Assembly: GCF_001659605.2 (NCBI RefSeq)
Contig: NC_035170.2
Coordinates: 6,758,001 to 6,822,000, forward strand
Source of the DNA: Manihot esculenta
Taxonomy: Eukaryota; Streptophyta; Magnoliopsida; Malpighiales; Euphorbiaceae
Length of the DNA stretch: 64,000 nucleotides
Direction: 5' to 3'
The translations under genes and the position numbers were made by a program. Positions 22,653 to 32,243 of this stretch are shown here, one piece after another; position 1 is the first letter of the stretch; every line of letters starts with the position of its first letter. The notes beneath the pieces are model-generated. The model saw nothing but the letters and a program-made list of their open reading frames with translations. It was not told where the DNA came from and searched no databases.

Positions 22653-23703
22653 TTGTGGCTATTCTGTGGACAAATTGGCGCAGGAGTATGTTGATGAGAT
22701 CGTCAGACTACATGGGGTTCTTGTTTCCATAGTGTCCGATAGAGGGCCCCAGTTCACCTCCAGGTTTTGGCGGAGTCTGCAGAATGCCATGGGTACTAGG
22801 TTGGATTTTAGCACTGCTTTCCATCCACAGACATACGGACAGTCGGAGAGGACCATCCAGACCATAGAAGATATGCTCAGAATGTGTGTGCTAGACTTTG
22901 GCGGTTCTTAGAGGCAGCATCTACCTTTGGTGGAGTTTGCCTACAATAACAGCCATCATGCTAGCATCGGGATGGCTCCATATGAAGCTTTGTATAGGAG
23001 GAAGTGCAGATCACCTGTTTGCTGGGAAGAAGTTGGAGAAAAGGCCTTGGCAGGGCCTGAGCTAGTAGAGATTACCAGCAGGGTGGTACCCATAATCAGA
23101 GAAAGGATTAAGACTGCTGCAAGCAGACAGAAGAGTTATGCAGACAGAAGAGTTATGCAGACATCCGCAGACGGCAAGTAGAGTTTCAGGAGGGGGATCT
23201 GGTATTGCTCAAGGTGTCTCCAATGAAAGGAGTGGTTCGCTTCGGGAAGAAAGGTAAGCTGGCTCCACGGTACATCGGAACCTTTGAAGTCCTGCAAAGG
23301 ATTGGGAATGTATCGTACAAGCTGGATTTACCTGCTTCAATGGAGAGAATCCATCCAGTTTTCCATGTTTCTATGTTGAGAAAGTTCGTGTCAGATCCGG
23401 GCAAGGTTCTTAGTGAGCCTGATGTGGAGATCCAAGAGGATCTCACCTATGTTGAGCAGCCAGTACGGATCCTAGACACCCAGATCAGAAAGCTGAGAAA
23501 CAACGAAATCCCGATGGTGAAAGTCCTGTGGAACCACCACAATCTAGAAGAGTGCACTTGGGAGACACGGGAGTCTATGCTCCGGCAATATCATCATCTC
23601 TTTTAAGGTTAGTCTCTATGTGTTTTATGTGTATGATGTGATGATTCTATGCATGTACTAGTTGAGGAACATTCGGGGACGAATGTTCTTAAGGGGGGGA
23701 GAA
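22653..23703 (+). mobile_element. Partial copy of the young element: integrase end to polypurine tract
   Basis: Nearly identical to about 28937-29987 of the adjoining element, starting inside the integrase core ([19 protein letters not shown]) and running through the GPY/F module, chromodomain-like tail, hairpin and polypurine tract to the LTR at 23704. It has the same 17-bp tandem duplication (about 23121-23156) that shifts the frame. A TAG at 22909-22911 replaces Trp. Unlike the downstream copy, the tail frame (23205-23606) is open to its natural end, ...QYHHLF. With 23704-32243 it gives a partial internal-LTR-internal-LTR array. Confidence 0.9.
23667..23688 (+). promoter_or_regulatory. Hairpin before the polypurine tract, upstream copy
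   Basis: Perfect 9-bp stem GAACATTCG with loop GGGA, two bases before the polypurine tract (23691-23703). Same sequence and loop as in element 1. Confidence 0.7.
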
Positions 23704-25978
23704 TGTAATACCCGGCTAGACTCCGGTTTCAGAATTCCTACCATCCGGAGGAATCTCGGATGTCGGAGACCTCTAAAAGGGTAGAACCATGTTTTTATAA
23801 AATATTTTAATGTGTTTTATGCTTTAAGCATGGAAGAAAATGAGTTTTTGCATGAAAATAGCTTTGGAGGAAAACTCAGGTTCGGCCGCCGAACATGCAT
23901 GCATTTCGGGTGTGCCTTAGGCCCCCGAAGGCATAAGTGAGGAAGTCCAGGTTCGGCCACCGAACCTCAAGTTCGGCCGCCGAACATGGCATGCATGCGG
24001 AGGCATGTTCGGCCCCCGAACGTGGCCTGGCTAGCCACTATAAAAGGGTCCCTTAGCCGAAAACGGGCGAGCTTTTTCCCCATTTTCGGCCAAGGTGAGC
24101 TCTCCGTCGTCCCTCACCAATCTTTGATGTTTTTCCTCTAGATCTTTCAAGATTTTCATTTGTTTTAACTTTGTTTTGAAGATTTGAGCTTTTGAGCAAA
24201 GTTTTGGAGCTTGGAGGTTCAAGAACCCAATCTCTCCCACCTCCGAGTTTTTGGTCGTCTCTCTCTCGATCTTCAAGAGGTAAGAGCCGATCTTAAGCTC
24301 ATTGCATGTTTTAAGCAAGTTTTAAGTAGATCTATGGGGTAGAATGCATGTTTAGGTTATGGTTATGTTTATGGGTTTAATGTGTGTTCTTGAACAATGT
24401 GGATGCTTGATGTGTTATAGATGGGGTTTATGATGGTTTGAGACCCCTAGGAACATGTATGCTTGTGTATGGGTGTTGTAGAATAGGTTTGATGCATGTT
24501 TGGAAGGTTTGGAGGCGAAATGTGCAAAAGAAGCCAAGTTTCTGCCCTTTGGCAGAAACCATGTTCGGCAGTCGAAGGACTTTCGGCCGCCGAACATGGC
24601 TGGGGAGGCAAGCCTTTCGGCTGCCGAAGCCTGCCCCCGAAAGGAGACTTTCGTCTCTTTCTGGCAGTTTCGGCCGCCGAAAGTGCCGCCGAACATGCAT
24701 GAGTTTCGTCTCTGTCTGAGAGTTTATGCCGCCGAAGGTGCCGCCGAACCTGCCTGACTTTCGGCTCTGGAGGGACTTTCGGCCGCCGAACCTGCCGCCG
24801 AAAGTGCCCTGTCCAGGCCTCTTTTGCATGTTTTTCTATGATTGTTTCATGATGCTTTAGGGGGTTTTTGGGGAGTAGTTTATAGTTATGTTCAGATATG
24901 TCTGGTCCCTCATTTGAGTCCACCTGTGTAGGTTCGGACCCGAGGAACCGAGGACCCCAGCAGTGAGTTCAGCTGCTTCGGTGTTGTCAGAGTCAGCCAG
25001 AGGTGAGTGGAACTAAACTTATCCTTTTAAATTGAAAAATGAAATGTTTTATCATGTTTCATGCATCATGATTATGCAATAGGATGATTGCATTAGTTTT
25101 CACGAATATGCCGCATTGCATCGATTGTTGTTGATGTGGGTGAATATTGGATGACCCAATTAGTCCATGACAGGAAGACCAGGACCCCATTCTACGGCCT
25201 GGCACAATGTAAGGAAAGACCAGGACCCCATTCTACGGCCTGGCACAGTTATGGGACTCGAAGACCAGGAGCCCAGAGGAGGCCCTGGGGCAATGGTAAG
25301 TAATGTATGTTATGACAGGAAGACCAGGACCCCATGCTACGGCCTGGCACGGAATTAGCTTGGACTAATTGGTGACAAGTTCACCCAACCCTTATGTGAA
25401 TTGTCTGTGTTATGATGCATTTCATAGAGTATAGTGTTAATATGTTTTATAGTTCTACTCACTGGGCTTTTAGCTCACCCCTCTCCCTTTACCCCCAGGC
25501 TTGCAGGTACAGTATAGAGGAGGAGTCCGGATAGAGTAAAGAAGTCATGGTTATGTAATAGCTAGCAATGGACATGATCAAATTGTAATGTAATGTCTTA
25601 ATCAGTATAGATATGTAATGAGATGATGTTTATGGATTTTAGAGGTGTGCTTGACCATAGATTGTTGTTATCCCTTTTAATACATGATCTTAGAGATTTT
25701 TATGATGTTTATGTAAACCAACTCATCATATGTTATGTCTCCCTTTGGGGGCACTGTTGAGATCCCACAGAGGGATCAATGTTATGTAAATGTTTATGCA
25801 CAGGTTGAGTTTGGTTGATGTATATGGAAAGAAAAGTTTTAATTTTTATGTATGTTGTTGATCATGTATGGGATTATACAGGTTTACAGGTTATATGTCA
25901 GGCTTGCTACGGGTCCCGGCGGCCTTAAGCCGATCTGGATCCTAGCACCGGTAGCGGTCCGATTTTCGGGTCGTTACA
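23704..25978 (+). repeat. 5' LTR of element 3 (2275 bp)
   Basis: Starts TGTAATACCCGG and ends GGGTCGTTACA. It contains GCC-box-like 13-mers (exact at 23881, 23972, 24582, 24669 and 24778), a TATA box at 24039-24046 and a minisatellite at about 25168-25350 (units of GACCAGGACCCCATTCTACG with GCCTGGCAC). Splice-like signals lie at 24280 (donor), 25003 (donor) and 25497 (acceptor after a pyrimidine tract). Its repeat-driven open frames are not genes. Confidence 0.95.
24039..24046 (+). promoter_or_regulatory. LTR TATA box
   Basis: TATAAAAG lies about 30 bp upstream of CCGAAAACGGGCGAGC, the probable transcription start area, and is matched in every LTR copy here (for example 30303-30310 and about 18814). 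Four TTCGGCC-type motifs precede it within 160 bp. Confidence 0.7.
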
Positions 25979-25981
25979 TAG

Positions 25982-25999
25982 TGGTATCAGAGCCCTAGG
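25982..25999 (+). promoter_or_regulatory. Primer-binding site for initiator tRNA-Met
   Basis: TGGTATCAGAGCCCTAGG begins three bases after the LTR end. TGGTATCAGAGC is the standard complement of the plant initiator tRNA-Met 3' end used to prime minus-strand DNA synthesis. Confidence 0.93.
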
Positions 26000-26249
26000 T
26001 TCATATGGTCGGACCTAGAGTGTCGGGCTCATAGATGTTGTAGAAGGTCAAGCACAATAAGAAAGATCATGTCCACTAGGATAGGATGTGGAGTCCTGTC
26101 TTGTATGATGATGTGAAATGCCATGATGATATGCATGTGCATTAATGATATGCTATGATATATGATGTATGTGCTGAGGGTTCATGTGTGCCGACATGAA
26201 CCATATGATGCTAATGTTTGCGCTATGTGTGCTGTTTTTCAGAAACAGG

Positions 26250-29200
26250 ATGAGAGGAACTCGTCGATCTGCACGATTGACTGGAGTGCTACCTGAGGAT
26301 GAGGGCATGAGCGCCCGTCCTCCTACATTGCCTAGGGCAATGTCTAGTAGGTCTAACAGAGAAAGAGCAGTAAGAGACCCTAGAAGGTCTTTGGATCTAG
26401 GTAGAAGCAGATCAGTGAGGGGAACAGTTCAGGGAGGAATGTCAGAGGATATGGGGGATGATATGGATGTAGAGCAGAGAAGGGATGGCAGTTTGGGAGT
26501 TAGTATGTCAGAAGAAGGTATGGGAGAGTCCCAAGGAGGCACTCAGGCCTCGGGATTTGTTCAGCCACCCCACTACCCTCACTTCTCACAAAATCCCGGG
26601 TATTCGATGGGAGGTACATCGGATTACCCTAGCTTCACCCCTTATCCCACACAGATGCCATACCCACCTTACTACCCACCATACTCACAATACCCGATGT
26701 ATCCACCACCGCCTTACTATCCAAATCCAGCTAACCCTACCTCAGAAAATGTTGCACCTTCTCCACCATCAGCAGAAACCCCAGTTCCAGAAACCCAATT
26801 ACCTAGGCCTAGCTCATCTGGTAGGAGCAAGGTCAAGATGACTGAATATATGAAGCTGGGTGCTCCCCAGTTTGAGTCAAGTGATGACCCGTTTGTGTAT
26901 CTTGAGAGGGTCAAGACTATTACAGAGGAGTTAGGGGCGGATGACAGTAGAGCCATTCAGATGGCTGGGTTCACATTAAAATGCAAGAAGGCCCGTGAGT
27001 GGTTTAAGAATTATGTGAATCCGAGGGTGGACAACATGTCTTGGGAAGAGTTTGCAAACGAGTTCGCAGGATGGGCTTTTCCCGATAGTTCAAGGGAGCT
27101 GAAGATGATAGAGTTTGAAGAGTTGAAGGAGCAGTTACAGGAGCTGGTAGACAAGGGCTTCATCCGACCGAGTACCTCACCCTGGGGTGCTCCAGTTTTG
27201 TTTGTGAGAAAGAAGGATGGATCCCTCAGACTTTGTATCGACTATAGGCAGTTGAACAAAGTCACTACCAAGAATAGGTACCCATTGCCAAGGATCGACG
27301 ATCTATTCGACCAGCTAGCAGGAGCGGGTTGTTTCTCCAAAATAGATCTGAGGTCCGGGTATCACCAGCTGAGGATCAGAGAGGAAGATGTGCCAAAGAC
27401 AGCTTTCAGGACCAGATATGGGCATTTTGAGTTCCTTGTGATGCCGTTCGGGTTAACCAACGCCCCTGCAGCATTCATGGATCTCATGAACAGAGTGTTT
27501 AGCCAGTACCTGGATCGTTTTGTTATTGTCTTCATAGATGATATCTTGGTGTATTCCAGGAATGCAGAGGAGCATGCCCATCATCTGAGGTTGGTTCTGC
27601 AGACCTTGAGGGAGCATGGCTTGTATGCCAAGTTCTCTAAGTGTGAGTTCTGGCTGAGGAGCATTTCATTCTTGGGGCATGTGGTGTCAGAAAATGGAAT
27701 AGAAGTAGATCCCAAGAAGATAGAAGCTGTGGCTAACTGGCCTAGACCCACTTCAGTGTCAGAGATCAGAAGTTTCTTGGGTTTGGCAGGTTACTACAGG
27801 AGGTTCGTTCAGGACTTCTCAAAAATTGCAGCTCCTCTGACCAGGTTGACCAGGAAGAATCAGAAGTTTGTGTGGACCGACCAGTGCGAAGAGAGTTTTG
27901 AAAAGCTTAAGAAGAGGTTGACTTCAGCACCAGTGTTAGCTCTGCCATCTAGTGATGAGGACTTTACAGTCTTTTGTGATGCGTCCCGTGTGAGACTGGG
28001 TTGTGTGCTTATGCAGAATGAGAGGGTAATTGCTTATGCTTCTAGACAGCTGAAGAAGCACGAGTTGAATTACCCCACACATGACCTAGAGATGGCAGCA
28101 GTAATCTTTGCACTCAAGATGTGGAGGCACTACCTCTATGGGGTAAAATGTGAGATCTTCACAGATCATAAGAGCCTGCAGTACATCTTGAGTCAGAGGG
28201 ATTTGAACTTGAGACAGAGGAGATGGGTAGAGCTGCTGAGTGACTACGATTGTAAGATTCAGTACCATCCGGGTAAGGCGAATGTCGTGGCAGACGCCCT
28301 AAGCCGGAAGTCACTAGGCAGTCTATCCCACATCACGGCGGAGAGGAGACCAGTGGTGAAGGAGTTCTACAAGCTCATTGATGAAGGTCTACAGTTGGAG
28401 TTGTCTGGTACAGGTGCTTTAGTGGCCCAGATGAGAGTGACACCCGTGTTTCTAGAGCAGGTGGCTCAGAAACAGCATGAGGACCCAGAGTTAGTGAAGA
28501 TTGCCAGGACTGTTCAGTCAGGCAAAGACAGTGAGTTCAGATTTGAAAGTAAAGGGATCCTCCGCTATGGGAGTCGTTTGTGTGTACCAGATGACATAGG
28601 GCTAAAAGGAGACATTATGAGAGAGGCTCATAATGCAAGATACAACGTTCACCCCGGAGCCACCAAGATGTATCAAGATCTGAAGAAGGTTTATTGGTGG
28701 CCAGCTATGAAGAGAGAAGTGGCACAGTTTGTGTCAGCCTGCGAAGTGTGTCAGAGGGTGAAGCTGGAACATCAGAAGCCGGCTGGGATGCTTAACCCGC
28801 TACCTATTCCAGAGTGGAAATGGGAGAATATAGCTATGGACTTCGTAGTGGGGTTACCGGTGACGTCCAACAGATTGGACTCCATATGGGTGATTGTGGA
28901 CAGACTCACCAAATCTGCTCACTTCATCCCTGTCAGGAGTGGCTATTCTGTGGACAAATTGGCGCAGGTGTATGTTGATGAGATCGTCAGACTACATGGG
29001 GTTCCTGTTTCCATAGTGTCCGATAGAGGGCCCCAGTTCACCTCCAGGTTTTGGCGGAGTCTGCAGAATGCCATGGGTACTAGGTTGGATTTTAGCACTG
29101 CTTTCCATCCACAGACATACGGACAGTCGGAGAGGACCATCCAGACCATAGAAGATATGCTCAGAATGTGTGTGCTAGACTTTGGCGGTTCTTGGAGGCA

Positions 29201-29465
29201 GCATCTACCTTTGGTGGAGTTTGCCTACAATAACAGCCATCATGCTAGCATCGGGATGGCTCCATATGAAGCTTTGTATAGGAGGAAGTGCAGATCACCT
29301 GTTTGCTGGGAAGAAGTTGGAGAAAAGGCCTTGGCAGGGCCTGAGCTAGTAGAGATTACCAGCAGGGTGGTACCCATAATCAGAGAAAGGATTAAGACTG
29401 CTGCAAGCAGACAGAAGAGTTATGCAGACAGAAGAGTTATGCAGACATCCGCAGACGGCAAGTAG
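26250..29465 (+). CDS. Gag-RT-RNase H-integrase polyprotein, internally deleted and truncated
   Basis: A 1071-residue frame. I prefer the ATG at 26250 ([10 protein letters not shown]) over the in-frame 26184, because a TTTTTCAG acceptor-like site precedes it. Residues 1-190 are disordered and Pro/Tyr-rich; about 194-290 are the gag capsid-like domain ([15 protein letters not shown]). At residue 291 the frame jumps straight into RT (ELKEQLQEL), so the CCHC knuckle and protease are missing. RT has the intact FIDD active site (428-431). RNase H has FCDAS near 575, but its 'GLG' is RLG. Integrase has HHCC (H794, H804, C831, C834) and D864, D925, E961. A 17-bp tandem duplication near 29405-29440 shifts the frame to TAG at 29463, losing the GPY/F and chromodomain tail. 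RT may be competent, but the element would need protease and nucleocapsid supplied in trans. Confidence 0.92.
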   Translation: MRGTRRSARLTGVLPEDEGMSARPPTLPRAMSSRSNRERAVRDPRRSLDLGRSRSVRGTVQGGMSEDMGDDMDVEQRRDGSLGVSMSEEGMGESQGGTQASGFVQPPHYPHFSQNPGYSMGGTSDYPSFTPYPTQMPYPPYYPPYSQYPMYPPPPYYPNPANPTSENVAPSPPSAETPVPETQLPRPSSSGRSKVKMTEYMKLGAPQFESSDDPFVYLERVKTITEELGADDSRAIQMAGFTLKCKKAREWFKNYVNPRVDNMSWEEFANEFAGWAFPDSSRELKMIEFEELKEQLQELVDKGFIRPSTSPWGAPVLFVRKKDGSLRLCIDYRQLNKVTTKNRYPLPRIDDLFDQLAGAGCFSKIDLRSGYHQLRIREEDVPKTAFRTRYGHFEFLVMPFGLTNAPAAFMDLMNRVFSQYLDRFVIVFIDDILVYSRNAEEHAHHLRLVLQTLREHGLYAKFSKCEFWLRSISFLGHVVSENGIEVDPKKIEAVANWPRPTSVSEIRSFLGLAGYYRRFVQDFSKIAAPLTRLTRKNQKFVWTDQCEESFEKLKKRLTSAPVLALPSSDEDFTVFCDASRVRLGCVLMQNERVIAYASRQLKKHELNYPTHDLEMAAVIFALKMWRHYLYGVKCEIFTDHKSLQYILSQRDLNLRQRRWVELLSDYDCKIQYHPGKANVVADALSRKSLGSLSHITAERRPVVKEFYKLIDEGLQLELSGTGALVAQMRVTPVFLEQVAQKQHEDPELVKIARTVQSGKDSEFRFESKGILRYGSRLCVPDDIGLKGDIMREAHNARYNVHPGATKMYQDLKKVYWWPAMKREVAQFVSACEVCQRVKLEHQKPAGMLNPLPIPEWKWENIAMDFVVGLPVTSNRLDSIWVIVDRLTKSAHFIPVRSGYSVDKLAQVYVDEIVRLHGVPVSIVSDRGPQFTSRFWRSLQNAMGTRLDFSTAFHPQTYGQSERTIQTIEDMLRMCVLDFGGSWRQHLPLVEFAYNNSHHASIGMAPYEALYRRKCRSPVCWEEVGEKALAGPELVEITSRVVPIIRERIKTAASRQKSYADRRVMQTSADGK

Positions 29466-29890
29466 AGTTTCAGGAGGGGGATCTGGTATTGCTCAAGGTG
29501 TCTCCAATGAAAGGAGTGGTTCGCTTCGGGAAGAAAGGTAAGCTGGCTCCACGGTACATCGGACCCTTTGAAGTCCTGCAAAGGATTGGGAATGTATCGT
29601 ACAAGCTGGATTTACCTGCTTCAAAGGAGAGAATCCATCCAGTTTTCCATGTTTCTATATTGAGAAAGTTCGTGTCAGATCCGGGCAAGGTTCTTAGTGA
29701 GCCTGATGTGGAGATCCAAGAGGATCTCACCTATGTTGAGTAGCCAGTACGGATCCTAGACACCCAGATCAGAAAGCTGAGAAACAACGAAATCCCGATG
29801 GTGAAAGTCCTGTGGAACCACCACAATCTGGAAGAGTGCACTTGGGATACACGGGAGTCTATGCTCCGGCAATATCCTCATCTCTTTTAA
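29466..29890 (+). pseudogene. Integrase GPY/F module and chromodomain-like tail, out of frame
   Basis: The frame from about 29489 continues the polyprotein after the 17-bp duplication: LKVSPMKGVVRFGKKGKLAP, GPFEVLQRIGNVSYKLDLP, VFHVSILRKFVSDP. TAG at 29741-29743 replaces the Gln (CAG) of the upstream copy, and then VRILDTQIRKLRN and VKVLWNHHNLEECTW end with QYPHLF and a TAA near 29888. The tail family normally steers integration to particular chromatin. It is untranslated in this copy unless a ribosome shifts frame. Confidence 0.85.
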
Positions 29891-29950
29891 GGTTAGTCTC
29901 TATGTGTTTTATGTGTATGATGTGATGATTCTATGCATGTACTAGTTGAG

Positions 29951-29972
29951 GAACATTCGGGAACGAATGTTC
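29951..29972 (+). promoter_or_regulatory. Hairpin before the polypurine tract, element 3
   Basis: Same perfect GAACATTCG stem; the loop is GGAA here instead of GGGA, so the stem is kept while the loop varies. Confidence 0.7.
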
Positions 29973-29974
29973 CT

Positions 29975-29987
29975 AAGGGGGAGAGAA
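29975..29987 (+). promoter_or_regulatory. Polypurine tract
   Basis: AAGGGGGAGAGAA immediately before the 3' LTR primes plus-strand DNA. The upstream copy (23691-23703) has AAGGGGGGGAGAA. Confidence 0.85.
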
Positions 29988-32243
29988 TGTAATACCCGGC
30001 TAGACTCCGGTTTCAGAATTCCTACCGTCCGGTGGAATCTCGGATGTCGGAGACCTCTAGAAGGGTAGAACCATGTTTTTATAAAATATTTTAATGTGTT
30101 TTATGCTTTAAGCATGGAAGAAAATGAGTTTTTGCATGAAAATAGCTTTGGAGGAAAACTCAGGTTCGGCCGCCGAACATGCATGCATTTCGGGTGTGCC
30201 TTAGGCCCCCGAAGGCATAAGTGAGGAAGTCCAGGTTCGGCCGCCAAACATGGCATGCATACGGAGGCATGTTCGGCCCCCGAACGTGGCCTGGCCAGCC
30301 ACTATAAAAGGGTCCCTTAGCCGAAAACGGGCGAGCTTTTTCCCCATTTTCGGCCAAGGTGAGCTCTCCGCCGTCCCTCACCAATCTTTGATGTTTTTCC
30401 TCTAGATCTTTCAAGATTTTCATTTGTTTTAACTTTGTTTTGAAGATTTGAGCTTTTGAGCAAAGTTTTGGAGCTTGGAGGTTCAAGAACCCAATCTCTC
30501 CCACCTCCGAGTTTTTGGTCGTCTCTCTCTCGATCTTCAAGAGGTAAGAGCCGATCTTAAGCTCATTGCATGTTTTAAGCAAGTTTTAAGTAGATCGATG
30601 GGGTAGAATAAATGTTTAGGTTATGGTTATGTTTATGGGTTTAATGTGTGTTCTTGAACAATGTGGATGCTTGATGTGTTGTAGATGGGGTTTATGATGG
30701 TTTGAGACCCCTAGGAACATGTATGCTTGTGTATGGGTGTTGTAGAATAGGTTTGATGCATGTTTGGAAGGTTTTGAGGCGAAATGTGCAAAAGGAGCCA
30801 AGTTTCTGCCCTTTGGCAGAAACCAGGTTCGGCAGCCGAAGGACTTTCGGCCGCCGAACATGGCTGGGGAGGCAAGCCTTTCGGCTGCCGAAGCCTGCCC
30901 CCGAAAGGAGACTTTCGTCTCTGTCTGGCAGTTTCGGCCGCCGAAAGTGCCGCCGAACATGCATGAGTTTCGTCTCTGTCTGGGAGTTTCGGCCGCCGAA
31001 GGTGCCGCCGAACCTGCCTGACTTTCGGCTCTGGAGGGACTTTCGGCCGCCGAACCTGCCGCCGAAAGTGCCCTGTCCAGGCCTCTTTTGCATGTTTTTT
31101 TTATGATTGTTTCATGATGCTTTAGGGGGTTTTTGGGGAGTAGTTTATAGTTATGTTCAGATATGTCTGGTCCCTCATTTGAGTCCACCTGTGTAGGTTC
31201 GGACCCGAGGAACCGAGGACCCCAGCAGTGAGTTCAGCTGATTCGGTGTTGTCAGAGTCAGCCAGAGGTGAGTGGAACTAAACTTAACCTTTTAAATTGA
31301 AAAATGAAATATTTTATCATGTTTCATGCATCATGATTATGCAATAGGATGATTGCATTAGTTTTCATGAATATGCCGCATTGCATCGATTGTTGTTGAT
31401 GTGGGTGAATATTGGATGACCCAATTAGTCCATGACAGGAAGACCAGGACCCCATTCTACGGCCTGGCACAATGTAAGGAAAGACCAGGACCCCATTCTA
31501 CGGCCTGGCACAGTTATGGGACTCGAAGACCAGGAGCCCAGAGGAGGCCCTGGGGCAATGGTAAGTAATGTATGTTATGACAGGAAGACTAGGACCCCAT
31601 GCTACGGCCTGGCACGGAATTAGCTTGGACTAATTGGTGACAAGTTCACCCAACCCTTATGTGAATTGTCTGTGTTATGATGCATTTCATAGAGCATAGT
31701 GTTAATATGTTTTATAGTTCTACTCACTGGGCTTTTAGCTCACCCCTCTCCCTTTACCCCCAGGCTTGCAGGTACAGTATAGAGGAGGAGTCCGGATAGA
31801 GTAAAGAAGTCATGGTTATGTAATAGCTAGCAATGGACATGATCAAATTGTAATGTAATGTCTTAATCAGTATAGATATGTAATGAGATGATGTTTATGG
31901 ATTTTAGAGGTGTGCTTGACCATAGATTGTTGTTATCCCTTTTAATACATGATCTTAGAGATTTTTATGATGTTTATGTAAACCAACTCATCATATGTTA
32001 TGTCTCCCTTTGGGGGCACTATTGAGATCCCACAGAGGGATCAATGTTATGTAAATGTTTATGCACAGGTTGAGTTTGGTTGATGTATATGGAAAGAAAA
32101 GTTTTAATTTTTATGTATGTTGTTGATCATGTATGGGATTATACAGGTTTACAGGTTATATGTCAGGCTTGCTACGGGTCCCGGCGGCCTTAAGCCGATC
32201 TGGATCCTAGCGCCGGTAGCGGTCCGATTTTCGGGTCGTTACA
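29988..32243 (+). repeat. 3' LTR of element 3 (2256 bp)
   Basis: Starts TGTAATACCCGG and ends GGGTCGTTACA. Compared with the 5' LTR it lacks about 22 bp between two TTCGGCC motifs near 30240, has three extra T residues near 31100, and shows a low number of substitutions. TATA box at 30303-30310. Confidence 0.95.

Larger units (their letters stand above)
23704..32243 (+). mobile_element. Young chromovirus element 3 (8540 bp) with both LTRs
   Basis: A structurally complete but coding-defective Del/Tekay-like Ty3/gypsy element: 5' LTR 23704-25978, primer-binding site from 25982, fused gag-RT-RNase H-integrase frame, out-of-frame chromodomain tail, hairpin, polypurine tract and 3' LTR 29988-32243. 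The LTRs differ mainly by a ~22-bp deletion and scattered single bases, so the insertion is young. It lacks the zinc knuckle and protease. No clean target duplication can be read: the left LTR is preceded by another copy's internal sequence, and AAAAC follows the right LTR. Confidence 0.93.

Noticed and set aside
24540..24800. CRISPR-like appearance of regularly spaced short palindromes
   Set aside because: Spacing is irregular, the motifs are inside a plant LTR, and the genome is eukaryotic.
30616..31188. 190-residue minus-strand frame in the 3' LTR
   Set aside because: Same repeat-driven effect; frame lengths differ between the two LTRs and run against the element's transcription.
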